Origin: JBAYSY01 sp041675885
GTDB lineage: Bacteria; Pseudomonadota; Alphaproteobacteria; Rhodobacterales; Rhodobacteraceae
NCBI GenBank assembly: GCA_041675885.1
Contig: JBAYSY010000002.1
Span: forward strand, 62,001-126,000
Length of the DNA stretch: 64,000 nucleotides
Direction: 5' to 3'
The notes below the pieces were generated by a model. The model had not been told where the DNA came from, did not search any database, and was given only the letters and a program-made list of their open reading frames with translations. Of the stretch, positions 35,355 through 43,523 are shown one piece after another. Positions within the stretch are counted from its first letter, which is position 1; the number at the start of each line of letters is the position of its first letter. The position numbers were made by a program, and so were the translations under genes.

Positions 35355-35651
35355 ATGAGCGAGATACAGGAGGCCCGGCTGCGGCGGATGCGGATGCGGG
35401 CCTGGCGGCGCGGCACCAGGGAGATGGACCTGATCCTGGGCCCCTTCGCCGATGCCCGGCTCGGGGCGATGGCGGGACCGGCGCTTGACGGGTTCGATGC
35501 GCTTCTGGCGGAGAACGACCAGGAGTTGCTCGACTGGGTGCTTGGCCGCGTGCCCGTGCCCGAAGGCTTTGCCGGGCTGATCGCCGAGATCGGCGATTTC
35601 GCCCGCGCGCGGCTTGGCCCCGCCTCCGATGCCGGCCCCGGCATGGGTTGA
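35355..35651 (+). CDS. sdhE: Succinate dehydrogenase assembly factor SdhE (FAD assembly)
   Basis: A 98-residue protein that helps attach FAD to the flavoprotein subunit of succinate dehydrogenase. It has the R-R-G-T-R-E-M-D signature (R-G-x-x-E) and F-D-A-L-L-A-E-N-D-Q-E-L-L-D-W-V motif of the family. The length is normal. The ATG at 35355 is preceded by a weak ribosome site. It may be co-transcribed with the XRE gene (13 nt gap). Confidence 0.93.
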   Translation: MSEIQEARLRRMRMRAWRRGTREMDLILGPFADARLGAMAGPALDGFDALLAENDQELLDWVLGRVPVPEGFAGLIAEIGDFARARLGPASDAGPGMG

Positions 35652-35721
35652 GCCGCGTTTACCGGATCTTGGCATTTTCCGCCGAATCTGCCCGGGAAAG
35701 GGACGGCAGGCGGAGGCTGGC

Positions 35722-36249
35722 ATGACGGTTCGGACAAGACTGGCGGTGGCCGGGGCGCCGGGAACAGTGGCTGTGGGGGCCAGGTCGGGGGGGCTGATGG
35801 AGGGCTACCTCGACACGCTCGCGCTGGTCGAGCGGCTGCACCGGCTGATGCTCGACGTGGTGAAGGACGAGTTCGAGCGGATCGGCCTGCGCGAGATCAA
35901 CGCGGTGCAGGGACTCCTGCTGTTCAACATCGGCGAGAACGAGGTGACGGCGGGGGAGCTGAAGACCCGCGGCTACTATCAGGGCTCGAACGTCAGCTAC
36001 AACCTGAAGAAGCTGGTGGAGATGGGCTATATGCACCACCAGCGGTCCGAGATCGACCGCCGCTCGGTCCGGGTGCGGCTTACGGCCCGGGGGCGCGAGG
36101 TGCGCGTGGTGGTGGGCGGTCTGTTCGACCGCCACGCCGGCGCGCTGGAGGGCGACGCCCTGTTCGCCTCCGCGGCGGTGGAGGGGGTGAACGACACGCT
36201 GCGGCGGCTGGAACGGTTCTGGGCCGAGCAGATCCGCTATATCTACTGA
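35722..36249 (+). CDS. MarR-family winged-helix regulator (LdtR-like)
   Basis: A 175-residue MarR-type protein. The wing and recognition region reads V-Q-G-L-L-L-F-N-I-G-E-N-E-V-T-A-G-E-L-K-T-R-G-Y-Y-Q-G-S-N-V-S-Y-N-L-K-K-L-V-E-M-G-Y, and the C-terminal part is a helical dimer domain (A-L-E-G-D-A-L-F...). LdtR-type regulators of alphaproteobacteria respond to osmotic or cell-wall stress. ATG 35722 has AGGCGGAGG upstream; a shorter start near 35797 (M-E-G-Y-L-D-T) starts at the family domain. Confidence 0.8.
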   Translation: MTVRTRLAVAGAPGTVAVGARSGGLMEGYLDTLALVERLHRLMLDVVKDEFERIGLREINAVQGLLLFNIGENEVTAGELKTRGYYQGSNVSYNLKKLVEMGYMHHQRSEIDRRSVRVRLTARGREVRVVVGGLFDRHAGALEGDALFASAAVEGVNDTLRRLERFWAEQIRYIY

Positions 36250-36259
36250 CGGCCGCGGG

Positions 36260-36682
36260 GTGGAAAGGGCGGCCCGGTCCGGCGTCTCCGAAACGGCGCA
36301 GCCTGTGCTGCTGTCCCTGTCCTGCGGGGTCTTCCTGTTCCTGAGCGTGACCGGGGGATTCGGCCCGCCGGGGGCGCTGATCTTCGTCTTCGCCGCCGGG
36401 GCCTCCATGTCCCCGGGCCTGAGCGGGCCAGAGGTGGCGGAGCGCGTCCTGGTGGCCGCCGCGACCGCCGCCCGCAGCACCCTGAGGGTCGGCATCGCCA
36501 TATCGGTGCTGTTGTCAACGATTGACGACCGCCGGAAGCCGGCCGGAATCAGGGCCGGGAACGAGAGCGACCGGCAGGGTTGGCCCCGTCGGCCATGCGG
36601 GCCCATGCGGGGCGGGCACGGCCTGCGGCTCAGCCCGCCGCGCGCGCATCCTTTTCCGTCAGGGTTTCAAAACCCGCGATAA
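36260..36682 (+). pseudogene. Possible fragment of a FUSC-like membrane protein
   Basis: A GTG-started frame of 140 codons. Residues about 15-85 are hydrophobic (V-L-L-S-L-S-C-G-V-F-L-F-L-S-V-T-G-G-F-G-P-P-G-A-L-I-F-V-F-A-A-G-A-S-M), resembling a segment I recall from FUSC-family transporters. The remainder is not membrane-like and overlaps the atpG 3' end on the other strand. I think it is a remnant or chance, but it is worth a search. Confidence 0.3.
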
Positions 36683-37529
36683 TGTCGAGCATTTCCTCGG
36701 TGATCGCCTGTTGCCGACCCTGGTGATAGTGGAGCGACAGTTCCGACAGGTGGTTCTGGATGTTCTTTTCCGCCGCATGCATCGACGCAAGGCGGCTGGC
36801 ATTCTCGCTTGCCAGCGATTCCGTGAAGGCGCGGTAGAGCGCAACGAACAGATGTTGCCGGATCAGCGCGGAAAACAGTGGCCGCCCCGCCATGGTGAAG
36901 CCGGGCAAAGTGCGCGATTGCCAGTCTTTCCGCGCCAGCCCCGCCAGCCATGCGGGATCGAGCGGCAGGAGTTGCTGCGTGCCGGGGCGCGAGCCCGCGG
37001 GGGCAACCGGCCGGTGGTGCACCAGGATGAAGCGGTCGATGCCCTCGCGGAACCGCAGCCCCTCGACGGCAAGCAGCACCTCGTTCACCGCCGCCACGAC
37101 ACCGGGAAGCGAGCCGGGCACCGGGAACCTTCCGCCGATCCGGCATCCGGCATCCTCCAGCCGGCCCACCGCGCGCTCGCCGATGACAAGCACCGTAAGG
37201 TCGGCCTGCATCTCGGGGCGCGCCATCTGCGCCAGCGCGTGATCCGCCACCTGCTCGTTGAACGAACCGCACATCCCCTGATCCGAGCCGAAGACGATGA
37301 CCACGGCGCGGGGCCCGGGTTCGGTCTGCGCCGGGATCGCTTCGGGGTGTCGGCGCAGCACGATCTGCAATCCGGCCTCGATCGTGTCATTGTATGCGAC
37401 CAGCGATTCGACGGCGGTTTCATACTGGCGCACGCTGGCGGCGGCCAGCGCCTTCATCACCCGCACCACGCCGTAAAGGTCTTCGGCGGTGTCGATGCGG
37501 CGGCGCATGGCCTCCAGCGTCTGCGCCAT
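36630..37529 (-). CDS. atpG: N-ATPase subunit gamma
   Basis: A 299-residue central-stalk subunit. The N-terminal helix reads M-R-R-R-I-D-T-A-E-D-L-Y-G-V-V-R-V-M-K-A-L-A-A-A-S-V, the conserved middle V-F-G-S-D-Q-G-M-C-G-S-F-N-E and the C-terminal helix S-E-N-A-S-R-L-A-S-M-H-A-A-E-K-N-I. The start overlaps the atpA stop. It is the last gene of the operon atpDCQRBEFAG. The order and gene set define an N-type ATPase. Confidence 0.92.
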   Translation of the reverse strand: MAQTLEAMRRRIDTAEDLYGVVRVMKALAAASVRQYETAVESLVAYNDTIEAGLQIVLRRHPEAIPAQTEPGPRAVVIVFGSDQGMCGSFNEQVADHALAQMARPEMQADLTVLVIGERAVGRLEDAGCRIGGRFPVPGSLPGVVAAVNEVLLAVEGLRFREGIDRFILVHHRPVAPAGSRPGTQQLLPLDPAWLAGLARKDWQSRTLPGFTMAGRPLFSALIRQHLFVALYRAFTESLASENASRLASMHAAEKNIQNHLSELSLHYHQGRQQAITEEMLDIIAGFETLTEKDARAAG

Positions 37530-39076
37530 CAGCGGCCCCCTTCCATGTCGGCGGTCACGCCCTTGATGATGCGCACCAGTGCATCGCGGTCTTCGTTCGA
37601 CAGTTTCGCACCGGATTCCAGACGTTCGGAGACCTCGGGCACCTCCCTGAGCCTGCCGCGGATCGCCCGTTCCGCATCCGCCACCTTTTCGGCCGGGATC
37701 GTGTTCAGAAGCCCCTCGCTGGCGGCAAGCAGGATGGCCACCTGATCGGGCACCGGCAGCGGGTTGAACTGGAACTGCTGGAACACCTCGCGCACCCGGC
37801 GGCCGCGTTCCAGCGCGGCGATGGAGGCATCGTCAAGGCGGGTGCCGAAGCGCGAGAAGATCTCCAGCTCCTCGAACTGCGCGTAGGACAGCCGCAGATC
37901 GCCCGACACCGCGCGATAGCACGGCAGTTGTGCCTTGCCGCCGACGCGCGAGACCGACCGGCCGACCTCGACCGCGGGCAGCGTGCCCTTGCGAAACAGT
38001 TGTGGCGACAGGATGATCTGGCCGTCGGTGATCGAGATCAGGTTCGTCGGGATATAGGCGGAAATGTTCTGCGACTGGGTTTCGGCGATGGGCAGGGCCG
38101 TGAGCGAGCCGCCGCCATATTCCTCGCGCAACTGCGTCGCGCGTTCCAGAAGCCGCGAATGGACATAGAAGATATCGCCCGGATAGGCTTCGCGCCCCGG
38201 CGGGCGGCGCATCAGCAGCGACAGTTCGCGGTAGGCGCGGGCATGGCGGGTCAGGTCGTCATGGACGATCAGGACATCGCGGCCCTGCTCCATGAAATAT
38301 TCCGCCATGCTGGTCGCCGCATAGGGTGCGATATATTGCACGCCCGGCGCTTCGTCGCCCGATGCCACGACCGCGACGCAATAGTCCATCGCCCCGTGCC
38401 GCCGCAGCGAGGCGAGGAATTCGGCCACCGCAGCACTTCGCTGGCCGATGCTGCAATAGACGCAGATCACATTCCTGCCGCGCTGGTTCAGGATGGTGTC
38501 AAGCGCGATGGCCGTCTTGCCGGTCTGGCGGTCGCCCAGGATCAGCTCGCGCTGCCCGCGCCCGACGGGCAGCAGGGAATCGATCACCTTCAACCCGGTC
38601 TGCAAGGGTCGCGTGACCGGCGCGCGGTGCATGATCGGCGGGGCGGGCCGTTCAACGGGCAGGCGGATGCGCGCGCGCAGCGGCCCGGCCTCATCCAGCG
38701 GCTGACCCAGCGCATCCACCACGCGGCCGATCAGTTCCTCGCCCACCGGCACATCCAGGATGCGCCCCGTGCGGTGGGCGAAACTGCCGGCGGCCAGATC
38801 GTGGCTGGGGCCGAGCATCACAACGCCGACTTCCTCGGGGTCGAGGTTGTAGGCCATGCCCAGGAGGCCGCCATGCAGGCTGATCAGTTCCTCGGCCTCG
38901 ACGCCCGGCAGGCCGCGCACGCGGGCCACGCCCGGCCCGACCGAGACAACCCGCCCGATCTCGCTGGCGCTCAACTCCGCCCGCGCCGTCGCCGCCACGT
39001 CCTCGACCGCCTTCAGCGCCTGCCCGGCGGCATGGCGCAGCAGATCAGGGGCCGTGGAGTTGTCACGTGTCTGCAT
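37529..39076 (-). CDS. atpA: N-ATPase subunit alpha
   Basis: A 515-residue non-catalytic nucleotide-binding subunit. The P-loop is G-D-R-Q-T-G-K-T-A, and A-Y-R-E-L-S-L-L-M-R-R-P-P-G-R-E-A-Y-P-G-D and S-I-T-D-G-Q-I follow. The ATG at 39076 overlaps the atpF end by 14 nt; earlier in-frame codons have no family similarity. The alpha subunit lies after atpF, as in the N-type operon. Confidence 0.95.
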   Translation of the reverse strand: MQTRDNSTAPDLLRHAAGQALKAVEDVAATARAELSASEIGRVVSVGPGVARVRGLPGVEAEELISLHGGLLGMAYNLDPEEVGVVMLGPSHDLAAGSFAHRTGRILDVPVGEELIGRVVDALGQPLDEAGPLRARIRLPVERPAPPIMHRAPVTRPLQTGLKVIDSLLPVGRGQRELILGDRQTGKTAIALDTILNQRGRNVICVYCSIGQRSAAVAEFLASLRRHGAMDYCVAVVASGDEAPGVQYIAPYAATSMAEYFMEQGRDVLIVHDDLTRHARAYRELSLLMRRPPGREAYPGDIFYVHSRLLERATQLREEYGGGSLTALPIAETQSQNISAYIPTNLISITDGQIILSPQLFRKGTLPAVEVGRSVSRVGGKAQLPCYRAVSGDLRLSYAQFEELEIFSRFGTRLDDASIAALERGRRVREVFQQFQFNPLPVPDQVAILLAASEGLLNTIPAEKVADAERAIRGRLREVPEVSERLESGAKLSNEDRDALVRIIKGVTADMEGGR

Positions 39077-39842
39077 CGGTCCTGTCGCTTTCTTCCAACC
39101 CCTGAAACAGCCGCGCCTCCAGTTCCTCAAGGTAGCTGTCCAGGTTCCACGCCAGCCGGTAGGCATGGGCGCGCAGCTCGATGCCGCAGATCAGGCCCGG
39201 CACCACCGCAAACCGCAGGGTGATGCCCTCATCCAGATATTGCCGGAGGGCGCGGGTCAGGTCCGCCTGCGCGTCCGGATCAAGCGCAAAGGCGGTGTGG
39301 ATTTCGACCGGCGCGGCCGAGCCCCTGACCTCTGCGATGATCTTGTCCCGTTCGGCCGGATCGAGCGTCTGGATACGGTCGATGAAGACCCTGACGATCT
39401 GTTCCTCCAGCCTTGTATCGGCAAGCTGTTTCAGCCCCTGACCGGCAAGGGCAAAGGCGCTTTGGCCCAGGCGTTCGCGAAACCCCGCAAGCAGTTCCGC
39501 GCGCTCGTGTTCCAGCGTCGCCAGCCATTTCGCCTGCGCCCTCCCGGCCTCGAGCCGGGCGTTTTCCAGCAGTTCCCGGCGGCGGGTTTCGGCCTCTTCC
39601 CCCGCCTGCGCCAGCATCGCTTCACGCTGCTGCTCAAACGCCCGGTTGCGGTCGCGGTAACTTTCCGCCTCCTGCTCGGCCACCTCGCGCGCTTGCGCCG
39701 CCCTGTCCAGACGGGTGCGGATATCGGCCTCGCGGGCGTTCATCGCGCCGATCAGCCGCCGATAGAAAAGATGCCTGAGCAGGGCCACCAGCACCAGAAA
39801 ATTGATGATCTGGGCGATCAGGGTGAACCAGTCCGGTTCCAC
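39063..39842 (-). CDS. atpF: N-ATPase subunit b with delta-like C-terminal part
   Basis: A 259-residue protein, longer than a normal b subunit (about 160). An N-terminal membrane segment (I-A-Q-I-I-N-F-L-V-L-V-A-L-L-R-H-L-F-Y-R-R) is followed by a long charged coiled coil and then a delta-like domain (about 150-250, D-P-A-E-R-D-K-I-I-A-E-V-R-G-S...). No separate atpH gene is present, which matches N-ATPase operons, where this subunit takes over the delta role. Confidence 0.9.
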   Translation of the reverse strand: MEPDWFTLIAQIINFLVLVALLRHLFYRRLIGAMNAREADIRTRLDRAAQAREVAEQEAESYRDRNRAFEQQREAMLAQAGEEAETRRRELLENARLEAGRAQAKWLATLEHERAELLAGFRERLGQSAFALAGQGLKQLADTRLEEQIVRVFIDRIQTLDPAERDKIIAEVRGSAAPVEIHTAFALDPDAQADLTRALRQYLDEGITLRFAVVPGLICGIELRAHAYRLAWNLDSYLEELEARLFQGLEESDRTDADT

Positions 39843-39843
39843 G

Positions 39844-40125
39844 CTATTGCACCCCCGGCAGACTGGCGAAATGGTTCCAGAACGGGTTGGCGAAGATCAG
39901 GATCATCGAGACCACGAAACAATAGATCGCCGAGGATTCGATCATCGCAAGGCCGATGAACAACGTGCGCGAGATGGTGGGCGCGGCATCGGGTTGTTGC
40001 GCCAGCGACCCCATGGCCCGCGACACCGCCCAGCCCTCGCCGATGGCGGTGATCGGTGCGCCGATGCCGACGGTTGCGCCCGCCATGATGATCGAGATCA
40101 TGGCGATCAGCTCAAGGCTTTCCAT
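39844..40125 (-). CDS. atpE: N-ATPase subunit c
   Basis: A 93-residue two-helix rotor subunit. Helix 1 carries G-A-P-I-T-A-I-G-E-G-W-A-V, with Glu30 where Na-dependent c subunits have Gln; helix 2 carries A-M-I-E-S-S-A-I-Y, with the ion-binding Glu63, Ser64 and Tyr68. The loop has the A-Q-Q-P-D-A motif. The ATG at 40125 overlaps the atpB end by 14 nt. Two carboxylates facing the ion site is a known N-type feature. Confidence 0.93.
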   Translation of the reverse strand: MESLELIAMISIIMAGATVGIGAPITAIGEGWAVSRAMGSLAQQPDAAPTISRTLFIGLAMIESSAIYCFVVSMILIFANPFWNHFASLPGVQ

Positions 40126-40846
40126 GTTGCGTCTCCTTTGTTGTGGCGGATGTGGCGCCGGACGTCCGGGCGGCCTGTTCCTCATGGGCGCGGGTGGCGG
40201 TCGCGATGTAGACCAGCGCCAGAATCGAGAAGATGTAGGACTGGATGACGCCGATCAGCAGGCCGAGCGCGTTCATGATGACGGGGAAGAACAGCGGCGC
40301 GATCGCCAGCGCCACGGCGGCGATCATTCCGCCGCTCATCATGTTGCCGAAAAGGCGGATCGACAGCGAAATCGTCCGCGTGATCTCGCTGATCAGGTTG
40401 AAGGGCAGCATGAGCGGCGTCGGTTGCAGATAGGATTTCAGATAGCCCCGCCACCCCTGCGCCATGATGCCGAACACCGGAACGGCGGCGAAGACGCAAA
40501 GCGCCAGCGCCGTCGTGGTCGAAAGCGAGCCCGTGGGCGCATGGAAGCCGGGGACGATCGACAGGACATTCGACGTGAAGATGAACAGGAACAGCGTGCC
40601 GATGAAGGGCAGATAGCGGTCCGGGTCGGTGTCGATCATGTCGCGGATCTGGCCGCGGATGCCCTCAAGCACGATCTCCAGCAGCAACTGGCCGCGCGGG
40701 ACGGCGGCTTCGGTGGACAGGTTGCGCGTGACCGACCAGGAGCCGAGCACGAGGATCGCCATGACGATCCAGGTGAACACCAGCGTGGCCGGGATCGCAA
40801 CGGGGCCGATATGGCCATGGATGATCGCGTCGGGGGTTATGTCCAC
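40112..40846 (-). CDS. atpB: N-ATPase subunit a
   Basis: A 244-residue membrane subunit with about six hydrophobic helices, forming the ion half-channels. The essential arginine is in S-L-S-I-R-L-F-G-N-M-M-S-G. The shorter N-terminus is typical of N-type a subunits. It follows atpR and overlaps atpE. Confidence 0.94.
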   Translation of the reverse strand: MDITPDAIIHGHIGPVAIPATLVFTWIVMAILVLGSWSVTRNLSTEAAVPRGQLLLEIVLEGIRGQIRDMIDTDPDRYLPFIGTLFLFIFTSNVLSIVPGFHAPTGSLSTTTALALCVFAAVPVFGIMAQGWRGYLKSYLQPTPLMLPFNLISEITRTISLSIRLFGNMMSGGMIAAVALAIAPLFFPVIMNALGLLIGVIQSYIFSILALVYIATATRAHEEQAARTSGATSATTKETQHGKP

Positions 40847-40850
40847 GGGC

Positions 40851-41147
40851 CTATCCCCCCTTGCCTTGCGCTGCGGCTGGCGCGGGTTTCGTGCGGGCGG
40901 TCAGGATCCGGCGGGCGATGACGAAGCCCGCAAGGCAGGCCAGCGCCCGCTGCCACTCGCCCCCCATGACGAAGTAAAAGCCGAGAACCGTCAGCGACAG
41001 GCGCAGGATCAGGCTTGCGCCGAACAGGAGCGCCGGGTTGCCCGTGCGTTCAAGCCGGCGGACGGTCAGCCACAACCCGCCGAAATAGAACAGGCCCAGT
41101 CCGGCCCCGGCCAGCGCGGCCAGCAAGAGCGCCGGTGCACCGCTCAT
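40851..41147 (-). CDS. atpR: N-ATPase accessory protein AtpR
   Basis: A 98-residue protein with three hydrophobic segments (L-L-L-A-A-L-A-G-A-G-L-G-L-F-Y-F, L-L-F-G-A-S-L-I-L-R-L-S-L-T-V-L-G-F-Y and A-L-A-C-L-A-G-F-V-I-A). AtpR is found only in N-ATPase operons and is thought to help assemble the membrane ring. ATG 41147 overlaps the atpQ stop (ATGA). Confidence 0.88.
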   Translation of the reverse strand: MSGAPALLLAALAGAGLGLFYFGGLWLTVRRLERTGNPALLFGASLILRLSLTVLGFYFVMGGEWQRALACLAGFVIARRILTARTKPAPAAAQGKGG

Positions 41148-41476
41148 CGCTCGATCCCCTCTTCGTCTTCCTGAATGCCCCTTGCCTCCTGGCTGATCCA
41201 GTACCAGGCGTTGAGACAGCCCAGCGACACCCCGCCCAGCAGGAGCGCCAGCGTCCAGGAAAACTCGCCCGGAAACCGGCGGTCCAGCCACAGGCCCAGC
41301 AGCACCCCGATCACCGTCGGCACCGCCACCGACCAGCCGACGACACCGGCTGCGCCCAGACCATGCCACAGGGTCCGGTCCCGGGTCTTGCGCGCGCGCA
41401 GCTTGCGCGATTCACGGCTGCCGACCTTCTCGCCCAGCCGGTGCGAGGGCGGGGGCGACTTCTCGTGCTCAGTCAT
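41144..41476 (-). CDS. atpQ: N-ATPase accessory protein AtpQ (AtpI-like)
   Basis: A 110-residue protein with a charged N-terminus and two hydrophobic helices, resembling AtpI (W-S-V-A-V-P-T-V-I-G-V-L-L-G-L-W-L-D and L-A-L-L-L-G-G-V-S-L-G-C-L-N-A-W-Y-W-I). It is the Q gene of the N-type operon. The gap to atpC is 3 nt. A role in ring assembly or magnesium supply is inferred from AtpI. Confidence 0.87.
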   Translation of the reverse strand: MTEHEKSPPPSHRLGEKVGSRESRKLRARKTRDRTLWHGLGAAGVVGWSVAVPTVIGVLLGLWLDRRFPGEFSWTLALLLGGVSLGCLNAWYWISQEARGIQEDEEGIER

Positions 41477-41479
41477 CGC

Positions 41480-41866
41480 TCATCTGCCCCATTCGAGAAC
41501 CTGCTGCACCAGACTGGCCTCAAGCCGGCCAAGCGCCACGCGCGCCTTCTGCTCATCTTCGCCCATGGCGCTGAATTGATCCAGCACGGCAGCGCGCAGC
41601 TCTCCCAGCCTGCCTTGCAGCGCGTTCCATGTCGAGACGCGCACCTCCGGGCCATGTTTCACCAGCACGCCCTCATCCACGGCAAGGAACGTCTCCTCGC
41701 CATTCGCGGCGGTCAGGGTCAGGATGCCGGGCACCAGCGCCGTCACATAATCGATGTGGCGCGGCAGCAGCCCGAAGGATCCGTTCTGCGCCTCGGCCAC
41801 CAGTTTCACCGCCTCCTGTTCCAGCAGGATCCCCGATGGCAGGATGATCCTGACCATCATGCTCAT
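41480..41866 (-). CDS. atpC: N-ATPase subunit epsilon
   Basis: A 128-residue central-stalk subunit with an N-terminal beta sandwich (V-R-I-I-L-P-S-G-I-L-L-E-Q-E-A-V-K, G-S-F-G-L-L-P-R-H-I-D-Y-V) and a C-terminal helix. The start ATG overlaps the atpD stop by 4 nt, so the two are coupled. Confidence 0.92.
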   Translation of the reverse strand: MSMMVRIILPSGILLEQEAVKLVAEAQNGSFGLLPRHIDYVTALVPGILTLTAANGEETFLAVDEGVLVKHGPEVRVSTWNALQGRLGELRAAVLDQFSAMGEDEQKARVALGRLEASLVQQVLEWGR

Positions 41867-43248
41867 GGCTTTTTCGCCTCATCGACCGTGCCGATCATGT
41901 AGAACGCCTGTTCGGGGTAGTCGGCGAACTCGTCGCCCAGGATGCGTTCGCAGCCGCTCAGCGTGTCCTCCAGCTCGACCATCCTGCCGCCGTGGCCGGT
42001 GAACTGCCCGGTGGTATAGAACGGCTGCGTCAGGAAACGTTCCAGCCGCCGCGCCCGGTGGACGCGCCGCTGATCCTCGCGCGACAGCTCCTCCAGCCCC
42101 AGCATGGCGATGACGTCCTTCAACTCGTCATAATTGGCCAGCGTCTCGCGCACCTGGCGGGCGATGTGATAATGCCGCTCGCCCACGATCGGCGGGGTCA
42201 GCATCTTGGATTCCGAGCGCAGGGGGTCGAGCGCCGGATAAAGGCCCTGCGCCGCACGTTCGCGCGACAGCACGATCAGCGCCGACAGATGGCCGAAGGT
42301 GTGGGTGATGGCGGGGTCGGTGAAATCATCCGCCGGCACATAGACCGCCTGCACCGAGGTGATGGCCGCGCCCTGCGTCGTGCAGATGCGTTCCTGCAAT
42401 TCGGCCAGTTCCGTTCCCATCGTCGGCTGATAGCCCATGCGCGAGGGCAGGCGGCCCAGGAGGCCGGACACTTCGGAACCCGCCTGAATGAAGCGGTAAA
42501 TGTTGTCGATCAGCAAGAGCACATCCTGACGCGCGTCGTCGCGGAAATACTCGGCCACGCTCAGCGCCGCATGGCCGATGCGCAGGCGCGCGCCGGGCGG
42601 TTCGTTCATCTGGCCGAACATCAGCACGGTGTTTGGCAGCACCCCGGCATCGCGCACGTCGCGCACCATTTCCTCGGCCTCGCGCGAACGTTCGCCGATG
42701 CCGCAGAAGATGGTGACACCCCGGTGGCGACCGGCAACGTTGTTGATCAGTTCCGTGATGAGCACGGTCTTGCCCACGCCCGCGCCGCCAAAGAGGCCCG
42801 CCTTGCCGCCGCGTTCCATCGGGGTCAGCAGGTCTATGGCCTTGATCCCGGTCACGAAAATCTCGGACGTGGCGCCTTGCCCTGCCAGTGGCACCGGCGG
42901 GCCATAGAGCGACCGCCATTCGCCGCCCGCCAGATCCTCGCCGCCGTCGATGGCGTCGCCGAAGACGTTCACGACACGGCCCAGCATCCGCTCGCCGACC
43001 GGGATGCGCAGCGGGTGCCCGCGATCGGTGATGACCGACCCGCGCGCCAGCCCGGCGGTCGGTGTCAGCGCGACACCCCGGATCGTTTCCGGGTCCAGAT
43101 GGCTGACCACCTCGACAACGATCTTCTGCCCCTTGCCGGCGTGCAGTTCGCTGTTGAACTCGGGCAGGCCGCCGGGAAAACGGGCGTCCACCACGCTGCC
43201 GCGAACCGAAAGCACCGTGCCGCGCCGCAATTCATGCGTATCGTTCAT
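41863..43248 (-). CDS. atpD: N-ATPase subunit beta
   Basis: A 461-residue catalytic subunit. The P-loop is G-G-A-G-V-G-K-T-V, the catalytic E-R-S-R-E follows in G-I-G-E-R-S-R-E-A-E-E-M, and L-L-L-I-D-N-I-Y-R-F is the Walker B. It ends with the helical domain. ATG 43248 has GGAGGCGCA right upstream; a longer frame has no similarity. It is the first gene of the operon. Confidence 0.95.
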   Translation of the reverse strand: MNDTHELRRGTVLSVRGSVVDARFPGGLPEFNSELHAGKGQKIVVEVVSHLDPETIRGVALTPTAGLARGSVITDRGHPLRIPVGERMLGRVVNVFGDAIDGGEDLAGGEWRSLYGPPVPLAGQGATSEIFVTGIKAIDLLTPMERGGKAGLFGGAGVGKTVLITELINNVAGRHRGVTIFCGIGERSREAEEMVRDVRDAGVLPNTVLMFGQMNEPPGARLRIGHAALSVAEYFRDDARQDVLLLIDNIYRFIQAGSEVSGLLGRLPSRMGYQPTMGTELAELQERICTTQGAAITSVQAVYVPADDFTDPAITHTFGHLSALIVLSRERAAQGLYPALDPLRSESKMLTPPIVGERHYHIARQVRETLANYDELKDVIAMLGLEELSREDQRRVHRARRLERFLTQPFYTTGQFTGHGGRMVELEDTLSGCERILGDEFADYPEQAFYMIGTVDEAKKP

Positions 43249-43259
43249 TGCGCCTCCTT

Positions 43260-43289
43260 CGAGAAACCGGCGGGCGAGAAACCGGCGGA
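43260..43289 (-). repeat. Tandem 15-bp repeat in the N-ATPase leader
   Basis: Two adjacent copies of CGAGAAACCGGCGGG/A (plus strand; 43260-43274 and 43275-43289) differ at one base. They lie between the predicted promoter and the atpD ribosome site. Their purpose is unknown. Confidence 0.75.
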
Positions 43290-43302
43290 CATCGTGGCGT
43301 CC

Positions 43303-43332
43303 AGCATAGGCCCGGACGAATCGCTTTGGCAA
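43303..43332 (-). promoter_or_regulatory. Possible promoter of the N-ATPase operon
   Basis: Minus strand TTGCCA (43332-43327) and TATGCT (43308-43303) with 18-nt spacing, about 55 nt before the atpD start. A moderate match. The other strand of this 275-nt divergent region must carry the promoter for the nucleosidase gene at 43524, which I cannot place. Confidence 0.45.
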
Positions 43333-43523
43333 CGCGGGAGTCATTCGCGGGGCCGCGCGGGCGAACGGCGCCGGAATGCGGGCGATTCCGTGGTATCCGG
43401 TCAGGCGGACCCGTGTCGCACCCGACCCGGCGGGTCGGCGGGGCTGACGCGACGGGGCGCGATCCTGCGTCTTGACCATCCGGCCCGGCGCATGCCACCC
43501 CTGCCCGGAACCTGAAAGGACCG

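Noticed and set aside
36243..36518. Minus-strand frame between the regulator gene and atpG
   Set aside because: Arg/Pro-rich, no recognisable domain, no ribosome site; shadow of the opposite strand.
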